Part shown: piece after piece, positions 26,702-35,847 of the stretch | Position numbering within the stretch: position 1 is the stretch's first letter | How the letters are laid out: each line of letters begins with the position of its first letter | DNA from: Tianweitania sediminis | GTDB lineage: Bacteria; Pseudomonadota; Alphaproteobacteria; Rhizobiales; Rhizobiaceae | Direction: 5' to 3' | DNA: 64,000 nt | Assembly: GCF_017813335.1 (NCBI RefSeq) | Contig: NZ_JAGIYY010000007.1 | Span: 1-64,000 of the forward strand | Notes under the pieces: model-generated | What the model was told of the DNA's origin: nothing | Seen by the model: only the letters and a program-made list of their open reading frames with translations | Databases searched by the model: none | Made by a program: the position numbers and the translations under genes

Positions 26702-29677
26702 ATGGCAAAGCGGAAGCTTCTCAAAGAGCAAGATCGACGGAAGCTTTTCGACATACCGGTCGATGAGGACAGCCTGATCCGACACTATTCGTTGTCACCG
26801 GCGGATCGGCTGGAGGTCGAACTGCGGAGGCGTGACCATAATCGGCTCGGCTTTGCCATTCAGCTATGTCTGATGCGATATCCTGGCCGAGTGCTGGGAG
26901 CAGAAGAGGCCCCGCCTCGCGCGATGCTCAAATATGTTGCTGACCAAATCGGTGCTGACCAAGCATCATTTGCGCTCTACTCGCGCCGTGAAGAAACCCG
27001 CCGCGATCACGCCGCGCGCCTATTGGTATATCTGGATATAAAAAGCGCGACGGCGGAAGATCGTCGAGCGGCATTATTGGCCGCAGTCCAAGCGGCGACG
27101 ATGTCCGACGACGGTGCCGCGATAGTCAGCTCCATTGTCGCGACGTTTCGAGAACGCGGGTCCCTTCTGCCAGCAGTCGACACGATCGAACGCATCGGCC
27201 TTGCCGGGCGCGCGATAGCCCGCCGGCGGGCGGAGAGAAATCTAATTGAAGACATCTCTCTCGGTACGCTCCAATCATTGGATAGGCTGCTAGATGTCGA
27301 CCCGTCGATCGGTAAGACCCGCTTCCATTGGTTGCGGTCGGCGCCGGAAGCGCCGGGTGCGTCGAACCTTGTCGGGCTGACAGAACGGATCGCATTCCTG
27401 CGCAAGCTGGAAATCGACCCGAAATTGCAGATGCGGATTTCCTCGGGTCGGTGGGACCAGATGATCCGCGAGGGGAACGCCACACCGGCCTGGCTGGCCA
27501 GCGACTTCAACTCCAGCCGCCGGCACGCTCTGATCGTGGCGCAGGTCATCAAACTCGCACAGAAGCTCACCGACGATGCCGTGACGATGTTCATCAAGCT
27601 GATGGGTCGGTTGTTCTCGCAAGCCAACAACCGCAAGAAGCAGCGGCACATGGATTGCAGGCCAGATACCGCCAAGGCACTGCGCATGTTCCTCGATACG
27701 ATCACAGCCCTGCAATCCGCCAATGAGTATGGTCGCAACGCTTTGGAGGTTCTCGATCAGAAAGTCGGCTGGCATCGGCTGCTCCGCATGAAGCCAGAGC
27801 TCGAGTCGATGGTCGAGGACAACGAGGCGTCGCCCTTGGTCGTGGCGGGTGAGCAGTATGCGACCGTCAGTAAATTTGCGGGTGCATTCCTGCGGGCGTT
27901 CACGTTCCAATCGGGTCGGCGGCACGATCCGCTTCTGGCGGCAATCTCGCTTTTGAAGCGCATGTATGCCGAGAAGCGTCGGACACTCCCGGAGCGCGTC
28001 CCGGTCACCCACCTCAGCCAAACTGATCGACGGCTCATCTTCGAACAAGGAAAGCCTGATCGCCGGCTCTACGAGATCGCCACGCTCGCGGCTTTGCGAG
28101 ATCGGCTTAGATCTGCAGACATTTGGGTCGACGGCAGCAGATCCTTCCGGCCGATCGACGAGCATCTCATGCCGCGTTCAACGTTCGACGCCATGAAGGA
28201 AGAGAACCGCCTCGGACTGGGCGTCCAAGGCGATGGCGCGGCGTGGCTTGCCGAAGCGCGGCAGATGCTCGATTTCAACCTGAAGCGTCTGGCTCACAGA
28301 GCACGGTCCGGGAAGCTCGAAGGTGTTCGTCTTGAAGCCGGAACGTTGATCGTCACACCGACCGTCGGCGAAGTGCCTGCCGCCGCCGAAGAACTGAATG
28401 CCGAGATCAGCGATATATATCCAATGGTTGAGGTGCCAGACCTGTTGAGAGAAGTGCACGATTGGACTGGCTTCGCCGATTACTTCACGCATGTCCGCAC
28501 CGGTGACGTTCCCAGAAATGTCTCGGCCATGCTGGCCGGCGTGCTGGCGGATGCAACCAACCTCGGTCCGAAGCGGATGGCGAGTGCGTCCAAGGGGATC
28601 AGTGCTCACCAAATTGGCTGGATGCGCACCTTCCATGCAAGATCGGAGACCTATCGGGCGGCGCAGGCCTGCGTGACGGACGCACACACCCGCCATCCGC
28701 ATTCTCGGCTGTGGGGCAACGGAACGACCGCGTCGTCGGACGGGCAGTTCTTTCGCGCCAGTGATCGCGCCGCTAAGCGCGGCGACGTCAATCTACACTA
28801 CGGCAGCGAGCCAGGTTCGAAGTTCTATAGCCATCTGTCGGATCAGTACGGCTACTTCAGCATTCTGCCCATCAGCCCGACCGAAAGCGAGGCTGCCTAT
28901 GTGCTTGATGGGCTGTTCGACCAAGACACGATCCTCGACATCCAGGAACACTTTACCGATACCGGCGGCGCCAGCGATCACGTCTTCGGATTGTTCGCGC
29001 TGATCGGCAAGCGGTTCGCACCGCGGCTGCGCAACCTCAAAGATCGGAAGTTCCACACGTTCGAGAAAAGCGATGCATACCCGGCGCTGTCGAACCATAT
29101 CGGGGCACCGATCAACGCCACCCTGATCCTCGATCATTGGAATGATCTGCTCCATCTGGCGGCGTCGATCACGACTCGATCCGTGGTGCCGTCCACGATC
29201 CTGAAGAAGCTGTCGGCGTCACCGAAGGAAAGCCAGCTCGCAAGGGCGCTACGGGAGCTTGGTCGGATCGAGCGATCGCTGTTCATGATCGAGTGGTACT
29301 CGAGTCCGGTATTGCGCAGACGCTGCCAGGCCGGCCTCAACAAGGGCGAGGCCGCTCATAAGCTGAAGCGCGCTGTCTTTTTCCACGAGCGTGGCGAAAT
29401 CCGGGACCGATCGTTCGAAAGCCAGGCGTTCCGCGCGTCCGGTCTTAATCTCGTCGTCAGCGCGATCGTCCATTGGAACACAGTCTATATCGAACGGGCC
29501 GTCACCCACTTACGCAACGCGCGTCGCGAGATTCCGGATCATCTGCTCAAGCACATCTCGCCGCTGAGCTGGGAGCATATCAACCTGACCGGCATCTACA
29601 CCTGGGATAGCGAGCAGCATATGCCTGAAGGTTTCCGGAAACTTCGCCTTCCAGTCGGCCTGCGGCGGGCCGCATGA
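26702..29677 (+). CDS. tnpA: Tn3-family transposase TnpA
   Basis: A full-length 991-aa Tn3-family transposase. It has an N-terminal DNA-binding half (LSPADRLEVELRRRDHNRLG) and a C-terminal DDE catalytic half: the first Asp in TTASSDGQFFRA, the second in the SDHVFGLFALIG region and the Glu in LNKGEAAHKLKRAVF. No frameshift is seen, so the element may still be active. The start ATG 26702 lies 136 bases inside the left repeat. Confidence 0.93.
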   Translation: MAKRKLLKEQDRRKLFDIPVDEDSLIRHYSLSPADRLEVELRRRDHNRLGFAIQLCLMRYPGRVLGAEEAPPRAMLKYVADQIGADQASFALYSRREETRRDHAARLLVYLDIKSATAEDRRAALLAAVQAATMSDDGAAIVSSIVATFRERGSLLPAVDTIERIGLAGRAIARRRAERNLIEDISLGTLQSLDRLLDVDPSIGKTRFHWLRSAPEAPGASNLVGLTERIAFLRKLEIDPKLQMRISSGRWDQMIREGNATPAWLASDFNSSRRHALIVAQVIKLAQKLTDDAVTMFIKLMGRLFSQANNRKKQRHMDCRPDTAKALRMFLDTITALQSANEYGRNALEVLDQKVGWHRLLRMKPELESMVEDNEASPLVVAGEQYATVSKFAGAFLRAFTFQSGRRHDPLLAAISLLKRMYAEKRRTLPERVPVTHLSQTDRRLIFEQGKPDRRLYEIATLAALRDRLRSADIWVDGSRSFRPIDEHLMPRSTFDAMKEENRLGLGVQGDGAAWLAEARQMLDFNLKRLAHRARSGKLEGVRLEAGTLIVTPTVGEVPAAAEELNAEISDIYPMVEVPDLLREVHDWTGFADYFTHVRTGDVPRNVSAMLAGVLADATNLGPKRMASASKGISAHQIGWMRTFHARSETYRAAQACVTDAHTRHPHSRLWGNGTTASSDGQFFRASDRAAKRGDVNLHYGSEPGSKFYSHLSDQYGYFSILPISPTESEAAYVLDGLFDQDTILDIQEHFTDTGGASDHVFGLFALIGKRFAPRLRNLKDRKFHTFEKSDAYPALSNHIGAPINATLILDHWNDLLHLAASITTRSVVPSTILKKLSASPKESQLARALRELGRIERSLFMIEWYSSPVLRRRCQAGLNKGEAAHKLKRAVFFHERGEIRDRSFESQAFRASGLNLVVSAIVHWNTVYIERAVTHLRNARREIPDHLLKHISPLSWEHINLTGIYTWDSEQHMPEGFRKLRLPVGLRRAA

Positions 29678-29695
29678 GTTCCCGCTTCGTTCGTC

Positions 29696-29733
29696 CTTAG
29701 CGTACGATTTCGCACTGCTCTTGTTCCGACCCC
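29696..29733 (-). repeat. Right 38-bp terminal inverted repeat of the Tn3 element
   Basis: On the minus strand it reads GGGGTCGGAACAAGAG onward to CGTACGCTAAG. It pairs with the left repeat with four differences and lies 18 bases past the tnpA stop. Confidence 0.9.
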
Positions 29734-29885
29734 TACAAGGCGCGGCTCGTATCGAGCAAGGCTTCGGGCGGCTCAAGCGCTTCAAGCGCGTCGCTCTGCG
29801 ATGCGAAAAGACCGCACGGAATTTCCGCTCGATCGTCAGCTTCGCTGCCGGCCTATGCTTGCTCAAATTCGTCCACACGGCCTAG
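29734..29885 (+). pseudogene. IS5-family transposase, C-terminal fragment
   Basis: The frame reads RIEQGFGRLKRFKRVALRCE and then ARNFRSIVSFAAGLCLLKFV to a TAG at 29883-29885, the characteristic end of IS5-family DDE transposases. Its 5' part is missing at the Tn3 border. The stop lies directly on the truncated end of livF, so this IS fragment defines the edge of the catabolic locus. No inverted repeat was identified. Confidence 0.8.
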
Positions 29886-30599
29886 ATAGAACTTCTGAAT
29901 GTCCTTGTTTGCGGCAAGGTCCTGAGTCGTTCCCTCAAGTACCGAATGGCCGCTTTCCAGCACATAGCCATAGGACGCGTATTTCAGCGCGATCATGGCA
30001 TTCTGTTCAACCAGCAGGATCGAGACTTTCTTCTCCCGGTTGATCCGGGCGATGATCTCGAAAATCTCGTTGACGATCAGCGGCGCCAGACCGAGCGACG
30101 GCTCGTCAAGCAGGATGACGCGCGGATCGGCGACCAACGCGCGACCGATTGCCAGCATCTGCTGTTCGCCGCCTGAAAGATATCCGGCCATCTGGCGGCG
30201 GCGCTGCGACAGAATCGGGAAATAGGTATAGACCTCGTCGAAGGCGGCTTGCCGCGATTGACTGCCCTTCTTGGCGAAGGTCGCGGCAATGAGGTTTTCC
30301 TCAACGGTCATATCCGAAAATACGTAACGGCCTTCGCGGACATGGAAGACGCCGCGCCGCACGATTTCGTGCGGCGCGAGCTTGAGTATGTTGTCACCTT
30401 CAAGCGTGATGGTGCCTTTGGTGACGCGACCGTCCTCAAGCGGCAGGAAGTTCGAAATTGCCTTCAGGGTCGTCGTCTTGCCAGCGCCATTGGCGCCAAG
30501 CAGTGCGACAATCGAACCCTGAGGAACCTTCAGGCTGAGATCCGAGAGACCCTGGATCACGCCCTGATAGATAACTTCCAAACCTTTGATCTCAAGCAC
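29853..30599 (-). CDS. livF: LivF-type ABC transporter ATPase, 3' end replaced by IS sequence
   Basis: ATPase of the branched-chain/hydrophobic amino-acid (HAAT) importer family, 248 aa. Walker A is GANGAGKT, signature LSGGEQQM, Walker B VILLDEPSLGL, and the H-loop region is LVEQNA. After IQKFYLG the protein ends in RVDEFEQA, which is antisense IS5 sequence. Related LivF proteins usually continue with a basic tail of roughly 15-20 residues. Core ATPase elements are intact, so activity may survive. GTG 30599 is the start. It is the last gene of livGHMKF. Confidence 0.85.
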   Translation of the reverse strand: MLEIKGLEVIYQGVIQGLSDLSLKVPQGSIVALLGANGAGKTTTLKAISNFLPLEDGRVTKGTITLEGDNILKLAPHEIVRRGVFHVREGRYVFSDMTVEENLIAATFAKKGSQSRQAAFDEVYTYFPILSQRRRQMAGYLSGGEQQMLAIGRALVADPRVILLDEPSLGLAPLIVNEIFEIIARINREKKVSILLVEQNAMIALKYASYGYVLESGHSVLEGTTQDLAANKDIQKFYLGRVDEFEQA

Positions 30600-30611
30600 G
30601 GCCGGTCAATC

Positions 30612-31817
30612 CTACTCTACGTACATCCAGTCGGAGATTGGCTCTGGATTCCAGTTGTTCTTCATGTCCCACTTGAAGATGCGGGCGAGACCGATCGCGT
30701 TGTTCTTGAACGTGACCGGCGATTCGATGATGCCGCCCGTATCCCAATCCTTCAGGCTGTTGACCGCGGCAACGAGATTATCGCCGTTGATCTCCTTGCC
30801 TTCATCGATAAGCTTTTCAGTCGCCACGGAAGCCATCATCGCGTCAAGCCAGCCGTCCAGATAACCGATGGTCACATAGCCATCATAGTTCGGCTTCTTC
30901 TTGCGATGGATTTCGTCGATGACCTTCATCATCTCGCCATCGCTGCCTTCCGTCTTGATGTTGTACATCGCCACGCCGATCAGGCCATCGGCAACGTCGC
31001 CGAGTTCCATGATCTTCTCACGCTCGTTCTGCCAGACCGTGCCCATGAACTGTACGTCATCCATGCCGTAATCACGCACGAGACGCATCACTTCCGGCCA
31101 CACGCCCATTGCATAGCCGTGGAAGATCACATGCGTCGGTGCTGCCTGACGAACTGCGAGAGCGAAAGCGGAAACGTCGGATTCGGTCATCTTCGTCTGC
31201 TGCAGCAGCACGACCTCGATGCCGAGCTTTTCTGCTTCCTTCTGCGCAAGCTCGATGCCGTCACGACCGAAAGCCGCGCTGGAATGCACGATGGCCAGCT
31301 TCGGCTTTTCATCGCCCTTGCGGTTCTGGTCGATGTAGCGAACCAGAGCCAGCATCTGCTGCCCATAGGTCGCGCCGTTGATGAAGTAGTACGGATATTT
31401 GGAAGGGTCCGCCAATTCCGAAGCCTGCGAACCGCCACCCATATAAATCTTGTAGGTGCTGTTGTTCTCCGGCGTCACGCCCTGCACCATGCCCGTGCTG
31501 TCGGCGTAAACGAAGTCGAGACGACCACCGGCCACGGCCTTGTTGAAGTTGGCAACGCTGACCGATGGCTGGAAGCCGGTATCCATCACCGTGACGTTGA
31601 TCTTGCGGTCACGGATACCGCCCTGCGCATTCTTCCAAGCGACGAAATCCTGAATGCCTTCGGCTTCAGCCGCGCTCGAATAGGCCGCCGGGCCGCTGAG
31701 GTCGGCGTTCACAAACCAGTTCAGGCTTTCCTGCGCAAATGCTGCGCCGGGAAAGCCGAGCGGAGCCAGCACCGCCGCCACGGCAGCACCTTTCAGTAGC
31801 TTACGTCTGTTGAGCAT
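30612..31817 (-). CDS. Liv-type (HAAT) ABC transporter substrate-binding protein
   Basis: A 401-aa periplasmic binding protein of the type I (LivJ/LivK, AmiC-like) fold with a twin-Arg-like/Sec signal peptide (MLNRRKLLKGAAVAAVLAPL, cleavage after AFA). ATG 31817 has GGAGGAAATT just upstream and is preferred over the start four codons earlier. Members of this group bind amino acids but also aromatic, alicyclic and other carboxylic acids. In this cluster a carboxylic acid fed to the acyl-CoA ligases is the likely ligand (inference). It lies between livM and livF. Confidence 0.87.
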   Translation of the reverse strand: MLNRRKLLKGAAVAAVLAPLGFPGAAFAQESLNWFVNADLSGPAAYSSAAEAEGIQDFVAWKNAQGGIRDRKINVTVMDTGFQPSVSVANFNKAVAGGRLDFVYADSTGMVQGVTPENNSTYKIYMGGGSQASELADPSKYPYYFINGATYGQQMLALVRYIDQNRKGDEKPKLAIVHSSAAFGRDGIELAQKEAEKLGIEVVLLQQTKMTESDVSAFALAVRQAAPTHVIFHGYAMGVWPEVMRLVRDYGMDDVQFMGTVWQNEREKIMELGDVADGLIGVAMYNIKTEGSDGEMMKVIDEIHRKKKPNYDGYVTIGYLDGWLDAMMASVATEKLIDEGKEINGDNLVAAVNSLKDWDTGGIIESPVTFKNNAIGLARIFKWDMKNNWNPEPISDWMYVE

Positions 31818-31901
31818 AATTTCCTCCACGTTGTGCGATCCGTTGGATCGCGGTTTGGATGTCCTTGCCGGAACTGCCGGCGAAGGAAGTTCGCACGCCG
31901 T

Positions 31902-32924
31902 TCAGCGTGAGAATTTTCGTTTCGCCCGCTTCCACAACTGCGCCAGCCCGCGCGGCTCAAGAAGCAGGAAGCCGACAATCAGCAGGCCGAACACGACCTC
32001 GCGTAGCGGCGTCATCACCGCCGACAGATCGAAGCCGATCATTCCCGCCAAAGGTATGAGGCCCTCGCGCAGGATTTCGGGAAGCAAGGTCATGAAGGTC
32101 GCGCCCAGAATGGCACCGAGGATCGACCCCATTCCTCCGACAATGACGGCGGACAGGAAAAACACCGAAAGAAGCAGGGTGAACTGTTCGGGATTCACAT
32201 AGCGGTTGAAATAGGCCAGCAGCGCACCGGCAACGCCTGCGTAGAAAGAGCCGAGCGCAAAGGCGATGAATTTATAACGGATGGTCTCGACACCAAGCAC
32301 CTGCGCGGTGAGATCGCGTTCGCGAATGGCAACGAAGGCACGTCCGACACGTGAGCGCACCACATTGCGCGCAAATATCGTCGCCAAAATCGCTACCACG
32401 AGAATGAGGTAGTAGATGCGGACCTCGTTGTTCAGCGGATAGCCGAAGATCGAAGCTGCCGCGACCGTCAGGCCGACATCGCCATTCGTCACCGACTGCC
32501 AGCCCACGAAGATGAAGTGCAGGATGAACTGCGCGGCCAGCGTAGCGATGATGAGATAAAGCCCGCGAATGCGCAGCGACGGCAGGCCGAACACCGCACC
32601 GACCAACGCGGACATGATGCCGGCAGCAGGCAATGTGATCCAGAAGGGAAGCCCAAGATGGATCTGCAGAAGTGCAGCCGTGTAGGCACCAACGCCGACG
32701 AAGGCGGCATGGCCGAGCGACAACAGCCCGGCATATCCCATCATCAGGTTGAGGCCCTGCGTGGCGATGATGTTGATGCCCAGCAAACCCGCGAAATAGA
32801 CCCAGTGTCCCGGCGCGACCTGCGGCAGCGCGAGCAGCGCTACAAGCAACACAATCAGCCAGATCCGTTGCATGATCTTGCCCTTGGCGGCTGGCGCAAG
32901 CGAAGTGGTTTCAGCAGCACTCAT
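31902..32924 (-). CDS. livM: LivM-type ABC transporter permease
   Basis: A 340-aa inner-membrane permease with many hydrophobic segments and the LivM signatures GLNLMMGYAGLLSLGHAAFV and GGMGSILGAILGATF. It follows livH with 3 bases between them. It would pair with LivH to form the channel. Confidence 0.9.
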   Translation of the reverse strand: MSAAETTSLAPAAKGKIMQRIWLIVLLVALLALPQVAPGHWVYFAGLLGINIIATQGLNLMMGYAGLLSLGHAAFVGVGAYTAALLQIHLGLPFWITLPAAGIMSALVGAVFGLPSLRIRGLYLIIATLAAQFILHFIFVGWQSVTNGDVGLTVAAASIFGYPLNNEVRIYYLILVVAILATIFARNVVRSRVGRAFVAIRERDLTAQVLGVETIRYKFIAFALGSFYAGVAGALLAYFNRYVNPEQFTLLLSVFFLSAVIVGGMGSILGAILGATFMTLLPEILREGLIPLAGMIGFDLSAVMTPLREVVFGLLIVGFLLLEPRGLAQLWKRAKRKFSR

Positions 32925-32927
32925 TTG

Positions 32928-33809
32928 TCAGATCCTCTCGACCTGGCGTGCGCCAAAGAGGCCGTTCGGGCGGATCAGAAGCACGATCAGCGTCAGGATA
33001 TACGGCGTGATTTCGCGGAAGGAGGTGGGCAGGAACATGCCAGTGACAGCCTCCAGCCAGCCAATGATGAGGCCGGCCACCAGAACGCCGCCGATGGAGT
33101 TCAGGCCGCCTAGAATAATGACTGCCAGCACGTTCATGGCTACGACGCCCAGATGCGGGGTCAGCGTATTGACGCTGGCCATGAGAACACCACTGATGCA
33201 GCCGGTAATGGCCGCGATGACCCAGCTAAAGGCGACGATACGGCGAACGTCTATGCCCATCGAATAGGCCGTAACGGCATCGGCCGCAGCGGCGCGCAGC
33301 GCCACGCCAGCGCGCGAATAGCGCAGGTAAAGGATGAGGCCGACAACGATGACAACCGCAATCGCAAAAGCACGGGCGGTGCGCCCCGGCACGAAGATGT
33401 CGCCCAGCATGACCGGGGTGCGCGCCAGAATGGCAGGTATCTGAAGCTCGTTCGGCCCCCAGACCAGACCGACAATGCCGCGAATGATCGCGCCAATACC
33501 AAAGGTTACCATGACCACGGCGATGAACGGGCGGCCCAGCATCGGACGGATTGCAACACGTTCAATGATCAGGCCGACAACCACCGAGCTAAGAAGCGCG
33601 ACACCGAGGCCAAGCCACGGTCCCAGCGCGAAGGTGACGCTGGCCGCATAAAAGAAATAGGCAGACAGCATCATCATTTCGCCCATGGCGAAATTGAAGG
33701 TATGCGACGCCTTGAAGATGACGATTATGCCGAGCGCAATCAGCGCATAGACACCGCCTGCGGCGATGCCTACGACAGAATATTCGATGAAAAGTTGCAG
33801 CGGGCTCAA
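32928..33809 (-). CDS. livH: LivH-type ABC transporter permease
   Basis: A 293-aa permease with GGVYALIALGIIVIFKASHT and GGLNSIGGVLVAGLIIG, typical of LivH. TTG 33809 is the start, supported by GAGGAGGCACC upstream. It is the second gene of the importer operon. Confidence 0.9.
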   Translation of the reverse strand: MSPLQLFIEYSVVGIAAGGVYALIALGIIVIFKASHTFNFAMGEMMMLSAYFFYAASVTFALGPWLGLGVALLSSVVVGLIIERVAIRPMLGRPFIAVVMVTFGIGAIIRGIVGLVWGPNELQIPAILARTPVMLGDIFVPGRTARAFAIAVVIVVGLILYLRYSRAGVALRAAAADAVTAYSMGIDVRRIVAFSWVIAAITGCISGVLMASVNTLTPHLGVVAMNVLAVIILGGLNSIGGVLVAGLIIGWLEAVTGMFLPTSFREITPYILTLIVLLIRPNGLFGARQVERI

Positions 33810-33819
33810 GGGTGCCTCC

Positions 33820-34602
33820 TCACGCCTTCTCAGTCACGGCATCATCGGACGCGCCGAGATATGCCTTGATTACTGCGGGATTGGCGCGCACTTCATCGGG
33901 CGTTCCCGATGCAATCGGCTTGCCGAAAGACAGCACCGCAACATGGTCGGAAATCTTCATGACCATGCCCATGTCATGCTCGATGAGCAGCACGGTCGTA
34001 TTCCAATTGTCCCGAACGCCGCGAACGAAGCGCCCCATTTCCTGCTTTTCCTCGCGGTTCATGCCCGCGACCGGCTCGTCCAACAAAAGGATTTTCGGCT
34101 TCATCACAAGCGCGCGGGCAAGTTCGATGCGCTTTTGCAAGCCGTAAGCCAAATCCTCGACATAGTGGTTCTGAACAGTATCGAGTTCCAGCGCCTCGAC
34201 GACATCGCGGCGGACCCGCTGGTCGAGTTCGTCTTCCTCGCGCCGAGTCAGCGAGAGGCCGAAACCAGCCGACAGAACGCCACTGCGCAGATTGGTGTGC
34301 GCGCCAAGCTTGATATTGTCGAGAACGGTCATGCCGTGGAACAGCGCTATATTCTGGAAGGTACGCGACATGCCGCGATAAGCGCGCGCATGCGGCTTGA
34401 GCGAGGAAACATCCTCGCCATCGAGCATGACCGTGCCGGATTGCGGCTTGTAGAAACCTGAAATCACGTTGAAGAGGCTCGTCTTGCCCGCGCCGTTCGG
34501 CCCGATGACCGACGTTATCTCACCCTTCTTTGCATGAACGCTGACACCCGACAGGGCATGGACCCCGCCGAAGGAAAGCTGAACATTTTCGACCCGCAGC
34601 AT
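33820..34602 (-). CDS. livG: LivG-type ABC transporter ATPase
   Basis: A 260-aa ATPase: Walker A GPNGAGKT (about residues 36-43), signature region LAYGLQKRIELARAL, Walker B ILLLDEPVAGMN, H-loop LIEHDMGMV. In place of the common LSYGEQ it has LAYGLQKR, as in many HAAT LivG proteins. It is the first gene of livGHMKF and sits 115 bases from operator site A at 34717-34730, which suggests control by the TetR regulator of this locus. Confidence 0.9.
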   Translation of the reverse strand: MLRVENVQLSFGGVHALSGVSVHAKKGEITSVIGPNGAGKTSLFNVISGFYKPQSGTVMLDGEDVSSLKPHARAYRGMSRTFQNIALFHGMTVLDNIKLGAHTNLRSGVLSAGFGLSLTRREEDELDQRVRRDVVEALELDTVQNHYVEDLAYGLQKRIELARALVMKPKILLLDEPVAGMNREEKQEMGRFVRGVRDNWNTTVLLIEHDMGMVMKISDHVAVLSFGKPIASGTPDEVRANPAVIKAYLGASDDAVTEKA

Positions 34603-34716
34603 CAGCGACGCCCCGGACCTGAAGAGCCGCGCGAACGCGCGCCTTCGTTCACCTGCATGTCACTTCCTCCCACAATCCCGGCGAACCGGGATGCTCCAGA
34701 ACCTCTTATACAATAT

Positions 34717-34730
34717 CTAACCAGCGTTCG
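34717..34730 (+). promoter_or_regulatory. Operator site A (CTAAC-N4-GTTCG), upstream of livGHMKF
   Basis: CTAAC CAGC GTTCG, followed by AAA. It is one of seven matching imperfect inverted repeats placed only in operon-start gaps of the right half of the window. It is inferred to bind the TetR protein encoded at 44655. Confidence 0.7.
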
Positions 34731-34771
34731 AAAGTGTGTCATTGTCGAATTATTCGATGCCGCGATTGTGA

Positions 34772-35542
34772 TCATTTTCCGGTGAAAACAGCCGGACGCT
34801 TTTCCACGAAGGCGCGCATGGCCTCACCCTTGTCCGCGGTTCCGAACAACAGATAGGCTGAGCGCATTTCCAGCTTCAACGCGGCTTCCAGCGGCATGTC
34901 CATGCCGGTCAGCACCACCCGCTTGATCTCTTCGACCGCCAAGGGCGGCAGGGCGGCGATTCTTGCTGCAAGCGCGAGAGCGTCACCCACCACGGCGTCA
35001 TCTTCGGAAACGCTGCTGACCAGACCTGCGACATGCGCTTCCTCAGCCGACAGGAAATCGCCCGTCAGCAAAAGCTGCATGGCGCGAAACTTGCCGATTG
35101 CGCGGGTCAGGCGTTGCGTTCCGCCCGCTCCCGGCATAATGCCGAGCTTGACTTCCGGCTGGCCGAAACGCGCAGATTTGCCCGCAATTATGATGTCGCA
35201 ATGCATCGCCAGTTCGCAGCCGCCGCCCAACGCATAACCGTTAACCGCAGCTATCACCGGCTTCCGGCAATTGCGAATCGCGGCCCAATTCGTCTCGTCG
35301 TCGCGCTCCATCATTTCGGCAGGCGTGGCCTCTGCCATCGCCTTGATATCCGCGCCCGCAGCGAAAGCGCGCATGTCACCGGTGATAACAATAGCGCGAC
35401 AGCTTTCATCCCTATCGAGTGCCAGAAACAGGTCGCGCAATTCCTCGCGCAATTCAGGCGAAAGCGCATTGCGGGCTTCAGGACGGTTCAAGCGCAGCAG
35501 AACCACATCGGTCCCTGCGCGCTCTACCAGAACATTGGCCAT
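34772..35542 (-). CDS. Enoyl-CoA hydratase (crotonase), canonical active site
   Basis: A 256-aa crotonase. Both catalytic glutamates of enoyl-CoA hydratase are present: E110 in GGGCELAMHCD and E130 in FGQPEVKLGIMPGAGGTQRL. The oxyanion hole is AFAAGADIK. It should hydrate trans-2-enoyl-CoA to 3-hydroxyacyl-CoA. ATG 35542 follows GGGAGGAAGAC; an upstream start would add 13 residues and lacks this site. It is transcribed alone leftward from the gap holding operator site B, divergent from the malyl-CoA-lyase-like operon. Confidence 0.92.
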   Translation of the reverse strand: MANVLVERAGTDVVLLRLNRPEARNALSPELREELRDLFLALDRDESCRAIVITGDMRAFAAGADIKAMAEATPAEMMERDDETNWAAIRNCRKPVIAAVNGYALGGGCELAMHCDIIIAGKSARFGQPEVKLGIMPGAGGTQRLTRAIGKFRAMQLLLTGDFLSAEEAHVAGLVSSVSEDDAVVGDALALAARIAALPPLAVEEIKRVVLTGMDMPLEAALKLEMRSAYLLFGTADKGEAMRAFVEKRPAVFTGK

Positions 35543-35847
35543 GTCTTCCTCCCTGGCATTCATACCGCTCGGTTGCATCATGGCGATGACAGCGCGAATC
35601 TCGCTTTCAGGTGTCAGGGCATCGCTTCACCGTCGCCCGCGCCTGTTTCCGCCTGTCTTTCCGGGCTTGCAACGTCGCCGCTATGGCGTCACAGCAATGA
35701 CCGTAAATCAGATTCGGAATTGACCGCATCACTTTCGAACGATAGTTAGATTATCGATGGTGACGCGCTCTGTCAAAGGCCGTTACGAGGAAGATCGAAA
35801 AGAATCGTATCGGACCCGGAAGGGACGTACGAAACACGGAGGAAATT
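35543..35847. other. Divergent intergenic region with operator site B
   Basis: About 305 bases between the crotonase and the lyase-like gene. It holds the operator at 35736-35749 and GGAGGAAATT just before the ATG at 35848. I see no small gene or RNA in the remainder. Confidence 0.5.
35736..35749 (-). promoter_or_regulatory. Operator site B (CTAAC-N4-GTTCG on minus strand)
   Basis: The plus strand reads CGAAC GATA GTTAG; the minus strand reads CTAAC TATC GTTCG followed by AAAGT, as in site A. It lies between the divergent crotonase and lyase/hydratase operons and can serve both. Confidence 0.7.

Larger units (their letters stand above)
26528..29733 (+). mobile_element. Single-gene Tn3-family transposon, about 3.2 kb
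   Basis: The element is bounded by 38-bp inverted repeats beginning GGGGTC and contains only a tnpA gene. No resolvase, res site gene or passenger gene is visible. The flanking five bases (AGGAA left, TACAA right) do not match. The right flank is a broken IS5-family gene and the left flank a broken scpB, which fits an adjacent deletion or recombination after insertion. Confidence 0.9.
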
